Positions 16,088 through 25,201 of a stretch of DNA of 64,000 nt are shown one piece after another (positions within the stretch are counted from its first letter, which is position 1; each line of letters starts with the position of its first letter). The DNA lies in the NCBI RefSeq assembly GCF_040546815.1, contig NZ_JBEPOO010000001.1, positions 3,162,001 to 3,226,000 on the forward strand. The letters run 5' to 3'. The translations under genes and the position numbers were made by a program. The DNA is from Devosia sp. 2618 (GTDB lineage: Bacteria; Pseudomonadota; Alphaproteobacteria; Rhizobiales; Devosiaceae). Under the pieces are notes generated by a model that saw only the letters and a list, made by a program, of their open reading frames with translations, had not been told where the DNA came from and searched no databases.

Positions 16088-17238
16088 GGCGGGACGGCGA
16101 TCTGGGCCTTGCCATGGAAGCCGACAGTGAACTCGTTGCTGACAGTTTCCACCAGATTGCGACGCTGCTGGCCAAGGCCCAGAACCGGAAACAGCAGTTC
16201 GGCGACACGGTAGGCTTCTTCGAGATGGGGATAGCCGGAGCCGATGATCAGATCGATGCCAACGGCCTGATATTCGCGCAGGCGTTCGGCGATCTGTTCG
16301 GGTGTACCGACCAAGGCGGTGCCGGCGCCGTTGCGCACCAGGCCAACCCCGGCCCAGAGGTTTGGGCCGACCAGCAGCTTGTTGCGATCACCGCCATGCA
16401 GTTCGGCCATGCGGCGTTGGCCGACGCTATCCATCTGCTGCGTGAAACGGGCCTGCGCTGCCGCGATCTGGCTGTCGGAGACCTTGCTGATCAGCCGTTC
16501 CGCCTCGCGCCATGCCTCGTCTTCGGTTTCGCGCACGATGAAATGCAGCCGCATGCCAAAGCGGAGCGTGCGACCACGGGCAGCGGCTTTCTGACGAGCA
16601 GACGCGACCTTTTCGGCGACCTGCGCCACCGGTTCGCCCCAGGTGAGATAGGTGTCGACCTGCTCGGCCGCGAGGTCCTGCCCGGCTTCCGATGAGCCAC
16701 CGAGGAAGATGCGGGGATGGGGCTGTTGCACGGCGCGCTGATCGAGACGGCCAGCTTCGATGCGGTAGTGTTTGCCGGTGAGGTCGACCGTTTCGCCTGC
16801 CAGCAGGCGGCGGAAGATTTGCAGGAATTCGCCCGCCTGTTCGTAGCGCTCCCCATGCGGCAGGAAAACGCCGTCCGCAGCGAGTTCAACTGGGTTGCCA
16901 CCGACCACGACATTAAGCAGCAGCCGACCATTGCTCAGCCTGTCCAGCGCCGCCGCCTGTCGCGCTGCAAAGCTCGGAAGCGTTGCGCCGGGTCGCAGAG
17001 CGACGAGGTATTTGAGGCGGTCCGTGACCGTGGCCAAGCCTGTGGCTGTGATCCAGCTTTCTTCGCAATTCTGGCCGGTAGGCAACAAGACGCCTTCGAA
17101 GCCAAGACGATCGGCCGCCTGGGCGATCTGCTTGAAATACTGAAAATCGGGCTGGCGTTCGCCCTGGCTGGAGCCAAGATAGCTGCCATCGCCATGGGTG
17201 GGGATGAACCAGAAAAAGTCGAGCGGTTTGGCTGACAT
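16066..17238 (-). CDS. ssuD: FMNH2-dependent alkanesulfonate monooxygenase
   Basis: SsuD cleaves C1 and longer alkanesulfonates to aldehyde and sulfite with FMNH2 and oxygen. Near-identical blocks to the Escherichia enzyme are visible: [24 protein letters not shown] (active-site Cys region), [76 protein letters not shown], and [29 protein letters not shown]. Length is 390 residues. It starts at ATG 17238, 13 bases after the tauC stop, so it is last in a tauABC-ssuD operon. Its sulfonate partner transporter is thus taurine-like rather than SsuABC. FMNH2 probably comes from the flavin reductase at 20223-20780. Confidence 0.93.
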   Translation of the reverse strand: MSAKPLDFFWFIPTHGDGSYLGSSQGERQPDFQYFKQIAQAADRLGFEGVLLPTGQNCEESWITATGLATVTDRLKYLVALRPGATLPSFAARQAAALDRLSNGRLLLNVVVGGNPVELAADGVFLPHGERYEQAGEFLQIFRRLLAGETVDLTGKHYRIEAGRLDQRAVQQPHPRIFLGGSSEAGQDLAAEQVDTYLTWGEPVAQVAEKVASARQKAAARGRTLRFGMRLHFIVRETEDEAWREAERLISKVSDSQIAAAQARFTQQMDSVGQRRMAELHGGDRNKLLVGPNLWAGVGLVRNGAGTALVGTPEQIAERLREYQAVGIDLIIGSGYPHLEEAYRVAELLFPVLGLGQQRRNLVETVSNEFTVGFHGKAQIAVPPQSASAG

Positions 17239-17251
17239 GGCGATGTCCCCT

Positions 17252-18091
17252 TTAATGATTGCGGCCCCAAGGCACGTATTTGCGTTCGATGAAGCGCAGC
17301 AGGGCTTCGAAGGCAAAGGCGATAGCGGAGATGACGAGAATGCCGGCGATGACCACGTCGGTGACGAGGAACTGGGCGGCCGACTGGATCATGTAGCCAA
17401 GCCCGCGCCCTGCGGCGACGAGCTCTGCGGCAACAAGCGTCGTCCACCCGGCGCCGAGCGCGATGCGAATGCCGGTGATGATCGAAGGCAAGGCGCTGGG
17501 CAGCAGCACGTTCCACAGCAGTTGTGCGGGTGATGCACCAAAGGCGCGGGCGGCATTGACCTGACTGCGCGAGGCGGCCCGGACGCCGCTGGCAGTAGCG
17601 ATGGTGATGGCCGGGATCATCGACAGCGAAATGACCAGCACCTTGGATGGCTCGCCAATACCGAACCAGATGATCACCAAAGGTAGATAGGCCAGCGGCG
17701 GCAGCGGGCGCAGGAACTCGATGATCGGATCGAGAATGCCGCGCCCGATGGGGCTAGTGGCGATCAGCAGGCCAGCGGGCACAGCAATGGCGATGGAGCA
17801 GGTGAGCGCCGCAAAGACCCGACCAAGGCTGGTCAGTGTGTGCTGCAGCAGTGTTGAATCGACATAGCCAATCTGGATCAACCGCCCAAAGGCGGCGACA
17901 ATAGCGCCCGGTGGTGGTAGGAAGACCGGGGAGACCCAACCAGAGGTGCTGGCGATCTGCCAGATCAGCAACACGGCGGCTGCTACGGTGAGCCCCAGGG
18001 CCAGTGGCAGGTATTTCTTGAGTTGGCGATTGTTGCGACGTGGTGCGACCGACGTTTTTGCGCGGCTCGATGTTTCAGTGGTCACGCTCAT
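17252..18091 (-). CDS. tauC: Taurine/sulfonate ABC transporter permease
   Basis: This 279-residue inner-membrane protein has about six spans. Segments match TauC closely: [123 protein letters not shown]. The [17 protein letters not shown] stretch is the EAA-type coupling loop to the ATPase. The first 25 residues are basic and cytoplasmic. The ATG overlaps the tauB stop by four bases, so translation is probably coupled. Confidence 0.9.
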   Translation of the reverse strand: MSVTTETSSRAKTSVAPRRNNRQLKKYLPLALGLTVAAAVLLIWQIASTSGWVSPVFLPPPGAIVAAFGRLIQIGYVDSTLLQHTLTSLGRVFAALTCSIAIAVPAGLLIATSPIGRGILDPIIEFLRPLPPLAYLPLVIIWFGIGEPSKVLVISLSMIPAITIATASGVRAASRSQVNAARAFGASPAQLLWNVLLPSALPSIITGIRIALGAGWTTLVAAELVAAGRGLGYMIQSAAQFLVTDVVIAGILVISAIAFAFEALLRFIERKYVPWGRNH

Positions 18092-18873
18092 GCTGCCACC
18101 GCCAGGTCGGGTTGCTCGATGGCTGAGAGCAGTTCTTCCCGCGCAGCAACAAATTCGGGGGCGGACTTGAGCGAGCGGGCGGTTTCGCCGGCCAGAAAGC
18201 GGCGACTGAAATCGACGTCGCGGGATAGCGCGATGCGCCCCGGATGCGCCGCCAGAACGACAATGCGGGTGGCGAGAAACAGGGCTTCTTCGACCGAATG
18301 GGTGATGAGCAATGCGCCGGTGCCGGAGCGATGCCAGATGGTCAGCAGCAGTTCCTGCATCTGGTCACGCGTCATGGCGTCGAGCGCGCCAAGCGGCTCG
18401 TCCATCAGCAGAAAATCCGGTTCGGCAGCAAGCGCGCGGGCAATACCGACGCGCTGGCGCATGCCGCCTGACAATTCCCAGACGGCCTTGTCGCCCTGCC
18501 CCTCGAGCCCGACGCTGGCCAGCAGTGCATCAGCGCGCTGGCGGCGTTCGGTCTTGCCGACTTTGCGCAAGTGGAGTGGGAAAGCAACGTTGTCGCGGGC
18601 GTTGAGCCAAGCGTAGAGCGCGTCGTCCTGAAAGACCACGGCGCGGTTGGCGGATGGGCCGTGCAACGTGCGGCCGTCAATGGTCACATGACCTTCGGAG
18701 GGTTCGAGAAACCCGGCGGCCAGATTGAGGAGGCTGGTTTTTCCGGAGCCGGACTGCCCCAGAACGGCGATGAATTCGCCTTGGGCGATCCCCAGCGAGA
18801 CGTGGTTCAGCACGATCTGGGAGGCCGCGCCGTCATAGGCGAAGCTGACAGAGTTCAGACGCAGTTCCGACAT
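18088..18873 (-). CDS. tauB: Taurine/sulfonate ABC transporter ATPase
   Basis: This 261-residue ATPase powers sulfonate import. It has Walker A GQSGSGKTS, the Q-loop in VVFQDDALYAWLNARDNVAFPL, signature ELSGGMRQRVGIARAL, LLMDEPLGALDAMTRDQMQELL and the LLITHSVEEALFLATRIVVL switch region, as in TauB/SsuB proteins. I chose ATG 18873 (MSELRLNSVSFAY); the in-frame extension to 18966 lies in the tauA-tauB gap and looks non-coding. It is preceded by tauA and overlaps tauC. Confidence 0.9.
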   Translation of the reverse strand: MSELRLNSVSFAYDGAASQIVLNHVSLGIAQGEFIAVLGQSGSGKTSLLNLAAGFLEPSEGHVTIDGRTLHGPSANRAVVFQDDALYAWLNARDNVAFPLHLRKVGKTERRQRADALLASVGLEGQGDKAVWELSGGMRQRVGIARALAAEPDFLLMDEPLGALDAMTRDQMQELLLTIWHRSGTGALLITHSVEEALFLATRIVVLAAHPGRIALSRDVDFSRRFLAGETARSLKSAPEFVAAREELLSAIEQPDLAVAA

Positions 18874-18972
18874 GGCAGACCCCTCCAATTGTCGCGCTGC
18901 CACCCAGGGACAGGTGGCAGCGCGCTCTGATGCATTGGGCGCCAAGGAAAGAAACGCCCACTGCAATGCGGA

Positions 18973-19971
18973 TTACTTGGCGAGTGCGGCCTTCACGAAG
19001 GCCGTCGACACGTAAGGGGAATAGTCTGGCAGTGCGCCGCTGATGCGGCCCTGTTCGGCAAGGAACGTTGCTGTTGCGGCAACCGCCGTGGCGGTACCAC
19101 CACCGAGGAAATCGGGGCCGGCCTGCTGTTCGAGCGATGGGAACACATAGCCCTTGAGCAGCAATTGCACGTCAGCCAAGTTGGCGCCGGAGAGGTCGGC
19201 GATCTTTTTGGCCTCGGCGGAGTCGGCGTTCCAGCTTTCGGGCGCGGCGATATAAGCATCGGTGGCTTCGCCGGTTACCTTGACGAAGGCGTTGACGATG
19301 TCCGGGTTGGCTTCGGCGAAATCCTTGCGCACGATCCAGGCATCAAAGGTTGGGCCACCCCACTGGGCGACGTCGGCGCTATCGGCGAGAACGGTGGCGC
19401 CGCCAGCCTTGAGCTGAGCCAATACCGGGTCCCACACATAGGCGCCGTCGATATCGCCGCGCTCCCAGGCGGCCGCGATCTCGGGTGGACGCAGGTTGAG
19501 AATTTCGAGCGAGCCGGACTCGATGCCCCAATGTTTGAGGGCGGTAAGCAGGCTGTAGTGACCGGTGCTGACGAACGGCGTCGCGATCTTTTTGCCGACG
19601 AGTTCTTCGGGCTTGGTGACGCCCTTGACTGCCAGCGCTTCGGCTTCTGCGATATTGCCGACGATGAAGATGGTTTCGATCGGCAACTGCTGGCTGGCAG
19701 CCACGGTCAGCGGGCTCGAGCCGACATAGCCGATATCGATCGAACCGGAAGCGATGGCGGCGATGACGTCAGCACCGCCTTCAAAGCGGCTCCAGGTGAT
19801 GTTGGCGCCGGTGGCGGCTTCGTAGGCGCCGTCGGCCTGTGGCACCTTGCTTGGCTCGACAATTGGCTGCCAAGCGATGCGCAGATCAACGGCGTAGGAT
19901 GTTGTGGCGCTCAGTGCGGTCAGCAGACCTGTCAGGCCCAAGGCCAGTAGTGCATGGCGTGAATTCGACAT
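18973..19971 (-). CDS. tauA: Taurine/sulfonate-binding periplasmic protein
   Basis: This 332-residue binding protein has a signal peptide (ALLALGLTGLLTALSATTSYA) and a mature part very like TauA: IAWQPIVEPSKVPQADGAYE, IASGSIDIGYVGSSPLTVAASQQLPIETIFIV, GKKIATPFVSTGHYSLLTALKHWGIESGSLEILNLRPPEIAAAWERGDIDGAYVWDPVLAQL. The SSPL and YVWDP segments lie in the ligand cleft of the family. GAGGGA lies six bases upstream of ATG 19971. The gene is first of tauA-tauB-tauC-ssuD. A one-mismatch copy of the sulfur palindrome lies upstream at 20061-20077. Confidence 0.92.
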   Translation of the reverse strand: MSNSRHALLALGLTGLLTALSATTSYAVDLRIAWQPIVEPSKVPQADGAYEAATGANITWSRFEGGADVIAAIASGSIDIGYVGSSPLTVAASQQLPIETIFIVGNIAEAEALAVKGVTKPEELVGKKIATPFVSTGHYSLLTALKHWGIESGSLEILNLRPPEIAAAWERGDIDGAYVWDPVLAQLKAGGATVLADSADVAQWGGPTFDAWIVRKDFAEANPDIVNAFVKVTGEATDAYIAAPESWNADSAEAKKIADLSGANLADVQLLLKGYVFPSLEQQAGPDFLGGGTATAVAATATFLAEQGRISGALPDYSPYVSTAFVKAALAK

Positions 19972-20060
19972 TTGATCCCTCATGGCAGCGCGTTGACGCG
20001 GTTGGTGCTGCCTGCCCACTGCGCCTGCCCCAAATGCGGCGCTGAGGAATACTGTCTTAC

Positions 20061-20077
20061 TCTATGGAGTTAATCGA
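20061..20077 (-). promoter_or_regulatory. One-mismatch TCTA-N9-TAGA operator upstream of tauA
   Basis: The plus strand reads TCTA-TGGAGTTAA-TCGA, so one base differs from the 17-bp pattern. It lies 90-106 bases upstream of the tauA start, in the only intergenic space available for that promoter. Confidence 0.45.
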
Positions 20078-20222
20078 GTTGCTGGCGTGCCAACCCGAAC
20101 CAGCATCGGGAAAGGGTCTTCTTCAGGCTGCAGAGATTGGGGAATTCCTTGCTATGGCGCAAAATCTTGTCTGCAAGCGGCAGGATAGAGACCCTGCCGC
20201 GCAAGTTCATGCTCTTTTCGGC

Positions 20223-20780
20223 CTAGCGCGGCGTCCGATCAAAACGGCCATAAGAGCCGTGATAGTAGAGCAGAGGCGCGGACTGGCCCTGGACTTCGAT
20301 GGCGCGAACACGGCCGATCAGCAGGGCGTGGGAATGGCGTTCGATGACTTCGTCGAGTTCGCAATCGATAACGGTGAGTGCGCCGACAAGGGTTTGCACG
20401 CCCGTTGCGAGTTCACGCCACTCGCCATCGACGTAGCGGCCGACGCCTTTTTCGCCACCGCGACCGGCGAAACGGTCAGCAATGTGAGACTGTTCTGCTG
20501 TCAAAATGTTAACCGCGAACGCGCCAGTGCGCTGCAACACGGCCCAGGACGATGATGTGCGGTTGAGGCTGACCAGAACGGTTGGCGGTTCGACCGAAAA
20601 GGACGATACCGAGGTTGCGGTGAAGCCGGTACGCTCGGCACCATAGCCGGTGGTGACGACGCTGACCGCGCCGCTGAGATGGCGCATGGCGAATTTGAAA
20701 TCGTCGGCGGCAACGCTGGGTCGCGGATCGACGCTCGGCGAAAAGGGCGCGCTGTAGCTGGCAAATTCGAGAATAGACAC
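20223..20780 (-). CDS. Flavin reductase (NAD(P)H:FMN, SsuE/HpaC-type fold)
   Basis: This 185-residue flavin-reductase-like domain protein has DDFKFAMRHLSGAVSVVTTGYGAERTGFTATSVSSFSVEPPTVLVSLNRTSSSWAVLQRTGAFAVNILTAEQSHIADRFAG, the split-barrel flavin-binding signature, and ends YYHGSYGRF. It is of the HpaC/DszD type, not the flavodoxin-like SsuE. It should make the FMNH2 used by the LLM monooxygenases and SsuD nearby. GTG 20780 is preferred because GGAG lies seven bases upstream. Longer in-frame starts run through the operator region. It is transcribed separately from tauA, with its own operator at 20954-20970. Confidence 0.85.
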   Translation of the reverse strand: MSILEFASYSAPFSPSVDPRPSVAADDFKFAMRHLSGAVSVVTTGYGAERTGFTATSVSSFSVEPPTVLVSLNRTSSSWAVLQRTGAFAVNILTAEQSHIADRFAGRGGEKGVGRYVDGEWRELATGVQTLVGALTVIDCELDEVIERHSHALLIGRVRAIEVQGQSAPLLYYHGSYGRFDRTPR

Positions 20781-20953
20781 AACAGCACTCCGCGTCGCGT
20801 GACAGAAACTGCTGATCGCATCAGCATGGCGCGATTGGACCACGGCGCGGCCTTGGCCTGCGAGACTTGGCTTTCCGAATGTCTGGCGTGACCGGCAATT
20901 TTCGTGGTGCGGAGGCACAGCGAAATAGAACGGGTTTCTAATACCGCGAAATG

Positions 20954-20970
20954 TCTATTGATTTAGTAGA
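20954..20970 (-). promoter_or_regulatory. Third exact TCTA-N9-TAGA operator, upstream of the flavin reductase
   Basis: TCTA-TTGATTTAG-TAGA lies between the flavin reductase start (20780) and the end of the FAD/NAD(P) gene (21001). It is strikingly like the first copy: both read TTAGTAGA at the right arm. Confidence 0.6.
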
Positions 20971-21000
20971 TTAACGACTCCGCGCGGGACCGGTCCAGAC

Positions 21001-22362
21001 CTAGCTGTTGGACAGAATCCGCGCGGCGATCTTGGCGGCCTGCACCCGGATATCGGGAATGGCTTCGATCTCGAAAAAACGTCCGCGCGTCAGCGGTCCG
21101 ACGACCAGCAGACGGTCGGTGACTTTGCCTTGGGCGTCGATGACGGCGCAGTGGTCGTCCACATCGAGACCGATGCGCAGAGTGTCGGCGCGGGCGCGGC
21201 CGTCGGCCACCAGTTCGCGGATCACCGGATTGGAGCTTGAACTCACATCGACGCTGACGCCGCCGCAATCATAGACGCGGGCCACATCAAGCGGTTCGCG
21301 GACAGTGGAGCCGCGACGGCGGATCTGCGCGCGGGCGCCGTCTCCATGACGTTCGACGCCGATGAACTCGGCGGCGGTGAGACTGACCTGCCCGGTATCG
21401 ACGGCGCGGACCAGCCGCTCATAGAGTTCGGGCGGCAGGCGATGGCGGTGAATATTCCACCATGGGCGCAAGTGGCGGAGGAACTGGCGACGGATATGGT
21501 CGGACCAGCTCTGCCACAGGCGCTGATTGTAGGGGCGGAGGCCATCGACAACGCTGCGCCAGTCGCCACCGGCAGCTTCGGTGTCACGCACCAGCTGGCG
21601 GAACCACGCCATGAAATAGGGAAGGCTGGTGCCGAACGGCACATCGGCGGCGTCGATATTGATCGGCGCGACGTCCTTGTGGCCCTTGGGCAGCAGACCG
21701 TTGCGCGAAACGACGATGATGGGACCGCGATGGCTGGAATCGGCGAGCGACAGCCAGGCGTCGACCATGCTGAGGCCCGAGCCCAGGATGACAACCGGCA
21801 CATCGGGATCAAGCGGGGTATCGCGGTCGGAACCGACGCGGACAGCAATGCCGCGACCACGCGCCGGCTGGGTTTCGTGCCCCACGGCAAGCACGGCGCT
21901 GCGGCTGATTAGGCTCGTGCCATTGGCCAGCACGGTTTCGATGCCGGTCTTGCCTTCGCGGACAGCGGTGACTTCTTCGGAGAGGATGACCAGACGACCG
22001 AGCTTGGAACGACCGGCCTCGGTCAACACGTCTTCGAGATAGGCGCCATAGAGGCGGCGCGGCACGAAAACCCATGAGCCGGTGGCAGATGGATAGCCGC
22101 GCTTTTGCAGCCAGCGCCAGAAGTGGTCCGGGTCATCGGCAAAGGCGCTCATGCCGCGCGCGGGGACGTTGACCTTGTGGTCGCGCTGGCTGGCGGAATA
22201 GGCGAGACCCTGCCCGAACTGGCCCCGCCGCTCGATCAGCGTGACGCGAATGTCGGTTGCGGGATCACGCAGCAGGTGGGCCGCGAGCAGGACGCCACTG
22301 GCGCCACCGCCAATGATGGTAACGGAAGGCCGACCGGACGCGGCGCTCATGGCGCTGTCCAT
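21001..22362 (-). CDS. FAD/NAD(P)-binding protein (COG4529-like)
   Basis: The 453-residue protein begins with a Rossmann FAD motif, VTIIGGGASGVLLAAHLLRD, followed by YSASQRDHKVNVPARGMSAFADDPDHFWRWLQKRG, the pattern of the FAD-dependent HdrA-like/COG4529 proteins seen beside sulfur and siderophore genes. A second nucleotide motif, PVVILGSGLSMVDAWLSL, sits near residue 190. The reaction is not known for the family. The start is one base after the stop of the Rrf2 regulator, so the two are one transcript. This ties it to sulfur control. Confidence 0.8.
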   Translation of the reverse strand: MDSAMSAASGRPSVTIIGGGASGVLLAAHLLRDPATDIRVTLIERRGQFGQGLAYSASQRDHKVNVPARGMSAFADDPDHFWRWLQKRGYPSATGSWVFVPRRLYGAYLEDVLTEAGRSKLGRLVILSEEVTAVREGKTGIETVLANGTSLISRSAVLAVGHETQPARGRGIAVRVGSDRDTPLDPDVPVVILGSGLSMVDAWLSLADSSHRGPIIVVSRNGLLPKGHKDVAPINIDAADVPFGTSLPYFMAWFRQLVRDTEAAGGDWRSVVDGLRPYNQRLWQSWSDHIRRQFLRHLRPWWNIHRHRLPPELYERLVRAVDTGQVSLTAAEFIGVERHGDGARAQIRRRGSTVREPLDVARVYDCGGVSVDVSSSSNPVIRELVADGRARADTLRIGLDVDDHCAVIDAQGKVTDRLLVVGPLTRGRFFEIEAIPDIRVQAAKIAARILSNS

Positions 22363-22363
22363 A

Positions 22364-22813
22364 TCAGGCTGTCATCGAGCCGACCGGCAGCGCCTCGGGG
22401 CCGCCCATCAGACGCATCTGCGCTAGGCTGGTATTGTCCAGCACATCGGCAATCGCGTTGCGTACGTCCAGCATCAGATGGCGAATTTCGCATGTGGCCT
22501 CATCGCAATCAGTGCAGGGTTGGTAGCGGGTCTTGCTGGCGCAAGGGATGGGCGCAAGCGGCCCATCAAGGACGCGGACCACATGGCCGATCTTGATCTC
22601 GTCAGCGGGGCGCGCGAGCGAGTAACCGCCCATCTTGCCCTTGCGACTGTAGACAAAACCCGCATTGCGCAGTTCGGCCAGGATCGCGTCGAGGAACTTT
22701 TTGGGGATGTTGTTGTCTTTGGCGATCTCGCCCACGAAAGCCAGTTGGCCCTCGGGGATTTCCGAAAGGGCGGAAAGGGCCTTGAGACCGTATTTGCCTT
22801 TTTTGGTGAGCAT
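22364..22813 (-). CDS. Rrf2-family regulator, CymR-like, with four C-terminal-half cysteines
   Basis: This 149-residue Rrf2 protein opens MLTKKGKYGLKALSALSEI. It has the winged helix with NNIPKKFLDAILAELRNAGFVYSRKGKMGGYSLARP and then HVVRVLDGPLAPIPC, close to the IRVLEGPISPV of CymR, the cysteine-metabolism repressor of Bacillus. Unlike CymR it carries Cys91, 100, 103 and 108, spaced as for a metal or Fe-S site. A TTG start at 22825 is also possible. It is cotranscribed with the FAD/NAD(P) gene, and a one-mismatch copy of the sulfur palindrome sits just upstream. I infer it is the local sulfur regulator. Not proven. Confidence 0.82.
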   Translation of the reverse strand: MLTKKGKYGLKALSALSEIPEGQLAFVGEIAKDNNIPKKFLDAILAELRNAGFVYSRKGKMGGYSLARPADEIKIGHVVRVLDGPLAPIPCASKTRYQPCTDCDEATCEIRHLMLDVRNAIADVLDNTSLAQMRLMGGPEALPVGSMTA

Positions 22814-22876
22814 GTCGCCGAGCAATCCCAGATCGTCGGCTGCGGATCGGCCAACGGTTCGGAACTGTAAATAAAG

Positions 22877-22893
22877 TCTACAAAGCAGCTAAA
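22877..22893 (-). promoter_or_regulatory. One-mismatch TCTA-N9-TAGA operator upstream of the Rrf2 gene
   Basis: The plus strand reads TCTA-CAAAGCAGC-TAAA, one base off the pattern, 52-80 bases upstream of the Rrf2 start codon. The location suggests autoregulation. Confidence 0.45.
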
Positions 22894-23103
22894 CAAGGAA
22901 AATTCCTTCTCAGAACATCACACGTGGCGCGTGCTGACATCTGGAGCCGCTGACGACGGCGCCGGGCGGTCACTTGCCTTGCGGCAAGCAACGGGCCGAT
23001 GGCAATACCCTACCAAACCAATCGTCATTAACGAGTTATGAAATACCCAAGGATCGGGTCGGGTCAGAAAATTGTTCTGAAGTCCCCCGCCCCAAAAGAC
23101 GAA
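22894..23103. other. Intergenic region between Rrf2 promoter and tct terminator
   Basis: Upstream of the Rrf2 gene and downstream of the TctA gene, both on the minus strand. A short TTGCCTTGCGGCAAGCAA stem-loop lies near 22976-22993. I see no gene in it. Confidence 0.4.
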
Positions 23104-23127
23104 ACGTCCGCGCTTGGGCGCGGACGT
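23104..23127 (-). terminator. Terminator of the tctCBA operon
   Basis: Perfect arms ACGTCCGCGC (23104-23113) and GCGCGGACGT (23118-23127) enclose a TTGG loop, 34 bases past the TctA stop. On the minus strand the stem is followed by TTCGTCTTTTGG, a broken T-tract. Confidence 0.7.
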
Positions 23128-23160
23128 CCGTCGAGGGAGGCGTTGAGGGAAGCGCAGCCC

Positions 23161-24678
23161 CTAATGGGGTTGCGCCACCAGTCTGGCTTCGGCCCGTTCT
23201 CGCCTGATGCGACGAACGGTGCTGAAGATGGCGAAAGCCCAGATCAGGATGGTTGCAATGCCAAGCACTGCGGCCACCGGGCGACCAAAGAAGCCGAGCA
23301 TGCTGCCATCCGAGATCATCATCGACGTCGTGAAGTTGGTCTCGACCAGCGGACCCAGCACGATGCCGAGAATGATGGGCGCGATGGCGATCATACGCGC
23401 TTCAAGCAGGTAGGCGACAATGCCGGCGCCGAGCATGAGCATCACACCGAACATCGAGTTGTTGATCGAGTAGGACCCGACAATGCAAAACAGCAGGATG
23501 GCAGCGTTCAGCAATGCGCGCGGCACTTCAAAGATCCAGCGGGCGCTTTTGGCGGCAACCCAACCCAGCGGCAACATTAGGATGTTGGCGATGGCGAAGA
23601 CGATCATCACGGCATAGAAGTTTTCCGGATGGATGGTCATCAGGGTCGGACCGGGATCGAGACCCTTCATCACCAGCACGCCCACGGCAATCGCCGTTAC
23701 CGCGTCACCGGGAATACCGAACACCATGGCGGGTATCCACGAGGCGCTGAGCGCCGCGTTGTTGGTCGCGCCGGCTTCGACGAGACCTTCGGGATGGCCC
23801 TTGCCGAACTTTTCGGGCTCCTTGGAGGTACGCTTGGCCAGCGAGTAGGTGATCCAGGCGGCCAGATCGCCACCGACACCGGGCAGTGCGCCGAGCAGCG
23901 AGCCGATGACCGAACCACGGACCTGGTTCTTGCGGTACTTCCACAGCGCCGCCATGGTGCCGGCGAAGGGGTTCTTGAGGTTCATCTGCGGCACTTCGGC
24001 CATGGCGCGACGGCCCGAGCGCATGATCTCGGACACGGCGAACATGCCGATCATGATCGGGATGAAGCTGATGCCGCCCATCAGATCGAGCACGCCAAAG
24101 GTAAAGCGTGGCGTGGCGGTCAATGGGTCCATGCCAACCTGTGCGATGAACAGACCCAGCAGCAGCGCCAGCGCGCCCTTGATCATGCCGCCCGAGGAAA
24201 TCAGCGCAGCACAGCTCAGACCGAGCAGGGCAAGCCAGAAATATTCAAAGCTTGAAAAGCCGAGCGCTGCCTTGGCCAGCAGGGGCGCGGTGAACATCAG
24301 GAACAGGAAGCCGAACAGGCCGCCCAGAACCGAACCAATGACGCCGATGCCGATGGCCAGACCCGCCTGCCCCTTTTGGGCCATGCGGTAGGAATCCTCG
24401 ACATAGGCCGCCGAAGCGGGCGTGCCGGGAATACGCAGCAAGGTGCCGGGCAGATCGCCGGCGGTGATGGCCATGGCCGTGCACGAAATGATCGCGGCAA
24501 TGGCGGGAATGGGCGCCATGTAGAAGGTGATCGGCACCAGAAGCGCCGTCGCCATGGTGGCGGTGAGACCGGGAATGGCACCAACGAAAAGGCCAAACAC
24601 GGCTGCAAGAAAGATCGTCAGCAGGGTCTCGAAATTGAAGACGAGACCGGCGGCGAGAGCGAGAGCTTCCATATTCAT
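23161..24678 (-). CDS. TctA-family large permease of a tripartite tricarboxylate (TTT) transporter
   Basis: This 505-residue membrane protein with about 11-12 spans is the channel subunit of a TTT secondary importer. It has the family signature GAIPGLTATMATALLVPITFYM near residue 35 and its pseudo-repeat GALPGVGGDLAAWITYSLAKRTSK near 260, and LGPLVETNFTTSMMISDGSMLGFFGRPVAAVL near the end. Its start overlaps the TctB stop by four bases. TTT systems import carboxylates such as citrate, tartrate or aromatic acids. The binding protein gene lies 71 bases further upstream. Confidence 0.92.
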   Translation of the reverse strand: MNMEALALAAGLVFNFETLLTIFLAAVFGLFVGAIPGLTATMATALLVPITFYMAPIPAIAAIISCTAMAITAGDLPGTLLRIPGTPASAAYVEDSYRMAQKGQAGLAIGIGVIGSVLGGLFGFLFLMFTAPLLAKAALGFSSFEYFWLALLGLSCAALISSGGMIKGALALLLGLFIAQVGMDPLTATPRFTFGVLDLMGGISFIPIMIGMFAVSEIMRSGRRAMAEVPQMNLKNPFAGTMAALWKYRKNQVRGSVIGSLLGALPGVGGDLAAWITYSLAKRTSKEPEKFGKGHPEGLVEAGATNNAALSASWIPAMVFGIPGDAVTAIAVGVLVMKGLDPGPTLMTIHPENFYAVMIVFAIANILMLPLGWVAAKSARWIFEVPRALLNAAILLFCIVGSYSINNSMFGVMLMLGAGIVAYLLEARMIAIAPIILGIVLGPLVETNFTTSMMISDGSMLGFFGRPVAAVLGIATILIWAFAIFSTVRRIRRERAEARLVAQPH

Positions 24679-25130
24679 CCGAGCAATCCTCGCGGCAGGG
24701 GTACGCGCAGCGCCAGGGTGAACAGCGCATAGATGGCGCCGGTTGCGATGGGGCTATAGATGAGCGCCGGCAGCCAGCGGCCGCCGCTCATCAGCACGAC
24801 GATGAAAGAAAACACGGTTCCGCAGATCAAAAAGCCCAGGAACGGCATCAGGAAAATTGCGCCCAGAATGACGGCGACTACGCCGGCGGCAAACCAGGTG
24901 AACAATGGCGGCGCCTCGTCCTCGTCGGGATCGTTGCGCGTGAGCCAGCCCTGTACGACAAGTCCGGCACCCATCAGCGCCATGCCGGCGCCGACGATGG
25001 AGGGGAACAAGCCCGGCCCCACATTCATGCCCGGCAAGGACTGAAGCGTGAGCGCCTGCGACAGGATCGCGATGCCGCCCAAGGCAAATATCAGGCCGAG
25101 CAAACTATCCATTGGGATCGACTGTTTCAT
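24675..25130 (-). CDS. TctB-family small permease of the TTT transporter
   Basis: This 151-residue protein has four predicted spans: LGLIFALGGIAILSQAL, FPSIVGAGMALMGAGLVVQGW, WFAAGVVAVILGAIFLMPFLGFLICGTVFSFIVVLM, and a last one near the C terminus. The GPGLFP segment between the first two spans is typical of TctB. It overlaps tctA and follows the binding-protein gene. It forms the membrane complex with TctA. Confidence 0.88.
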   Translation of the reverse strand: MKQSIPMDSLLGLIFALGGIAILSQALTLQSLPGMNVGPGLFPSIVGAGMALMGAGLVVQGWLTRNDPDEDEAPPLFTWFAAGVVAVILGAIFLMPFLGFLICGTVFSFIVVLMSGGRWLPALIYSPIATGAIYALFTLALRVPLPRGLLG

Positions 25131-25201
25131 GAACCCCTCCTCATTGGGGATGCGGCCGGAGGCGAACTCCGGCCGCGAGAATGTTGACGTGTCGGACTGG
25201 C

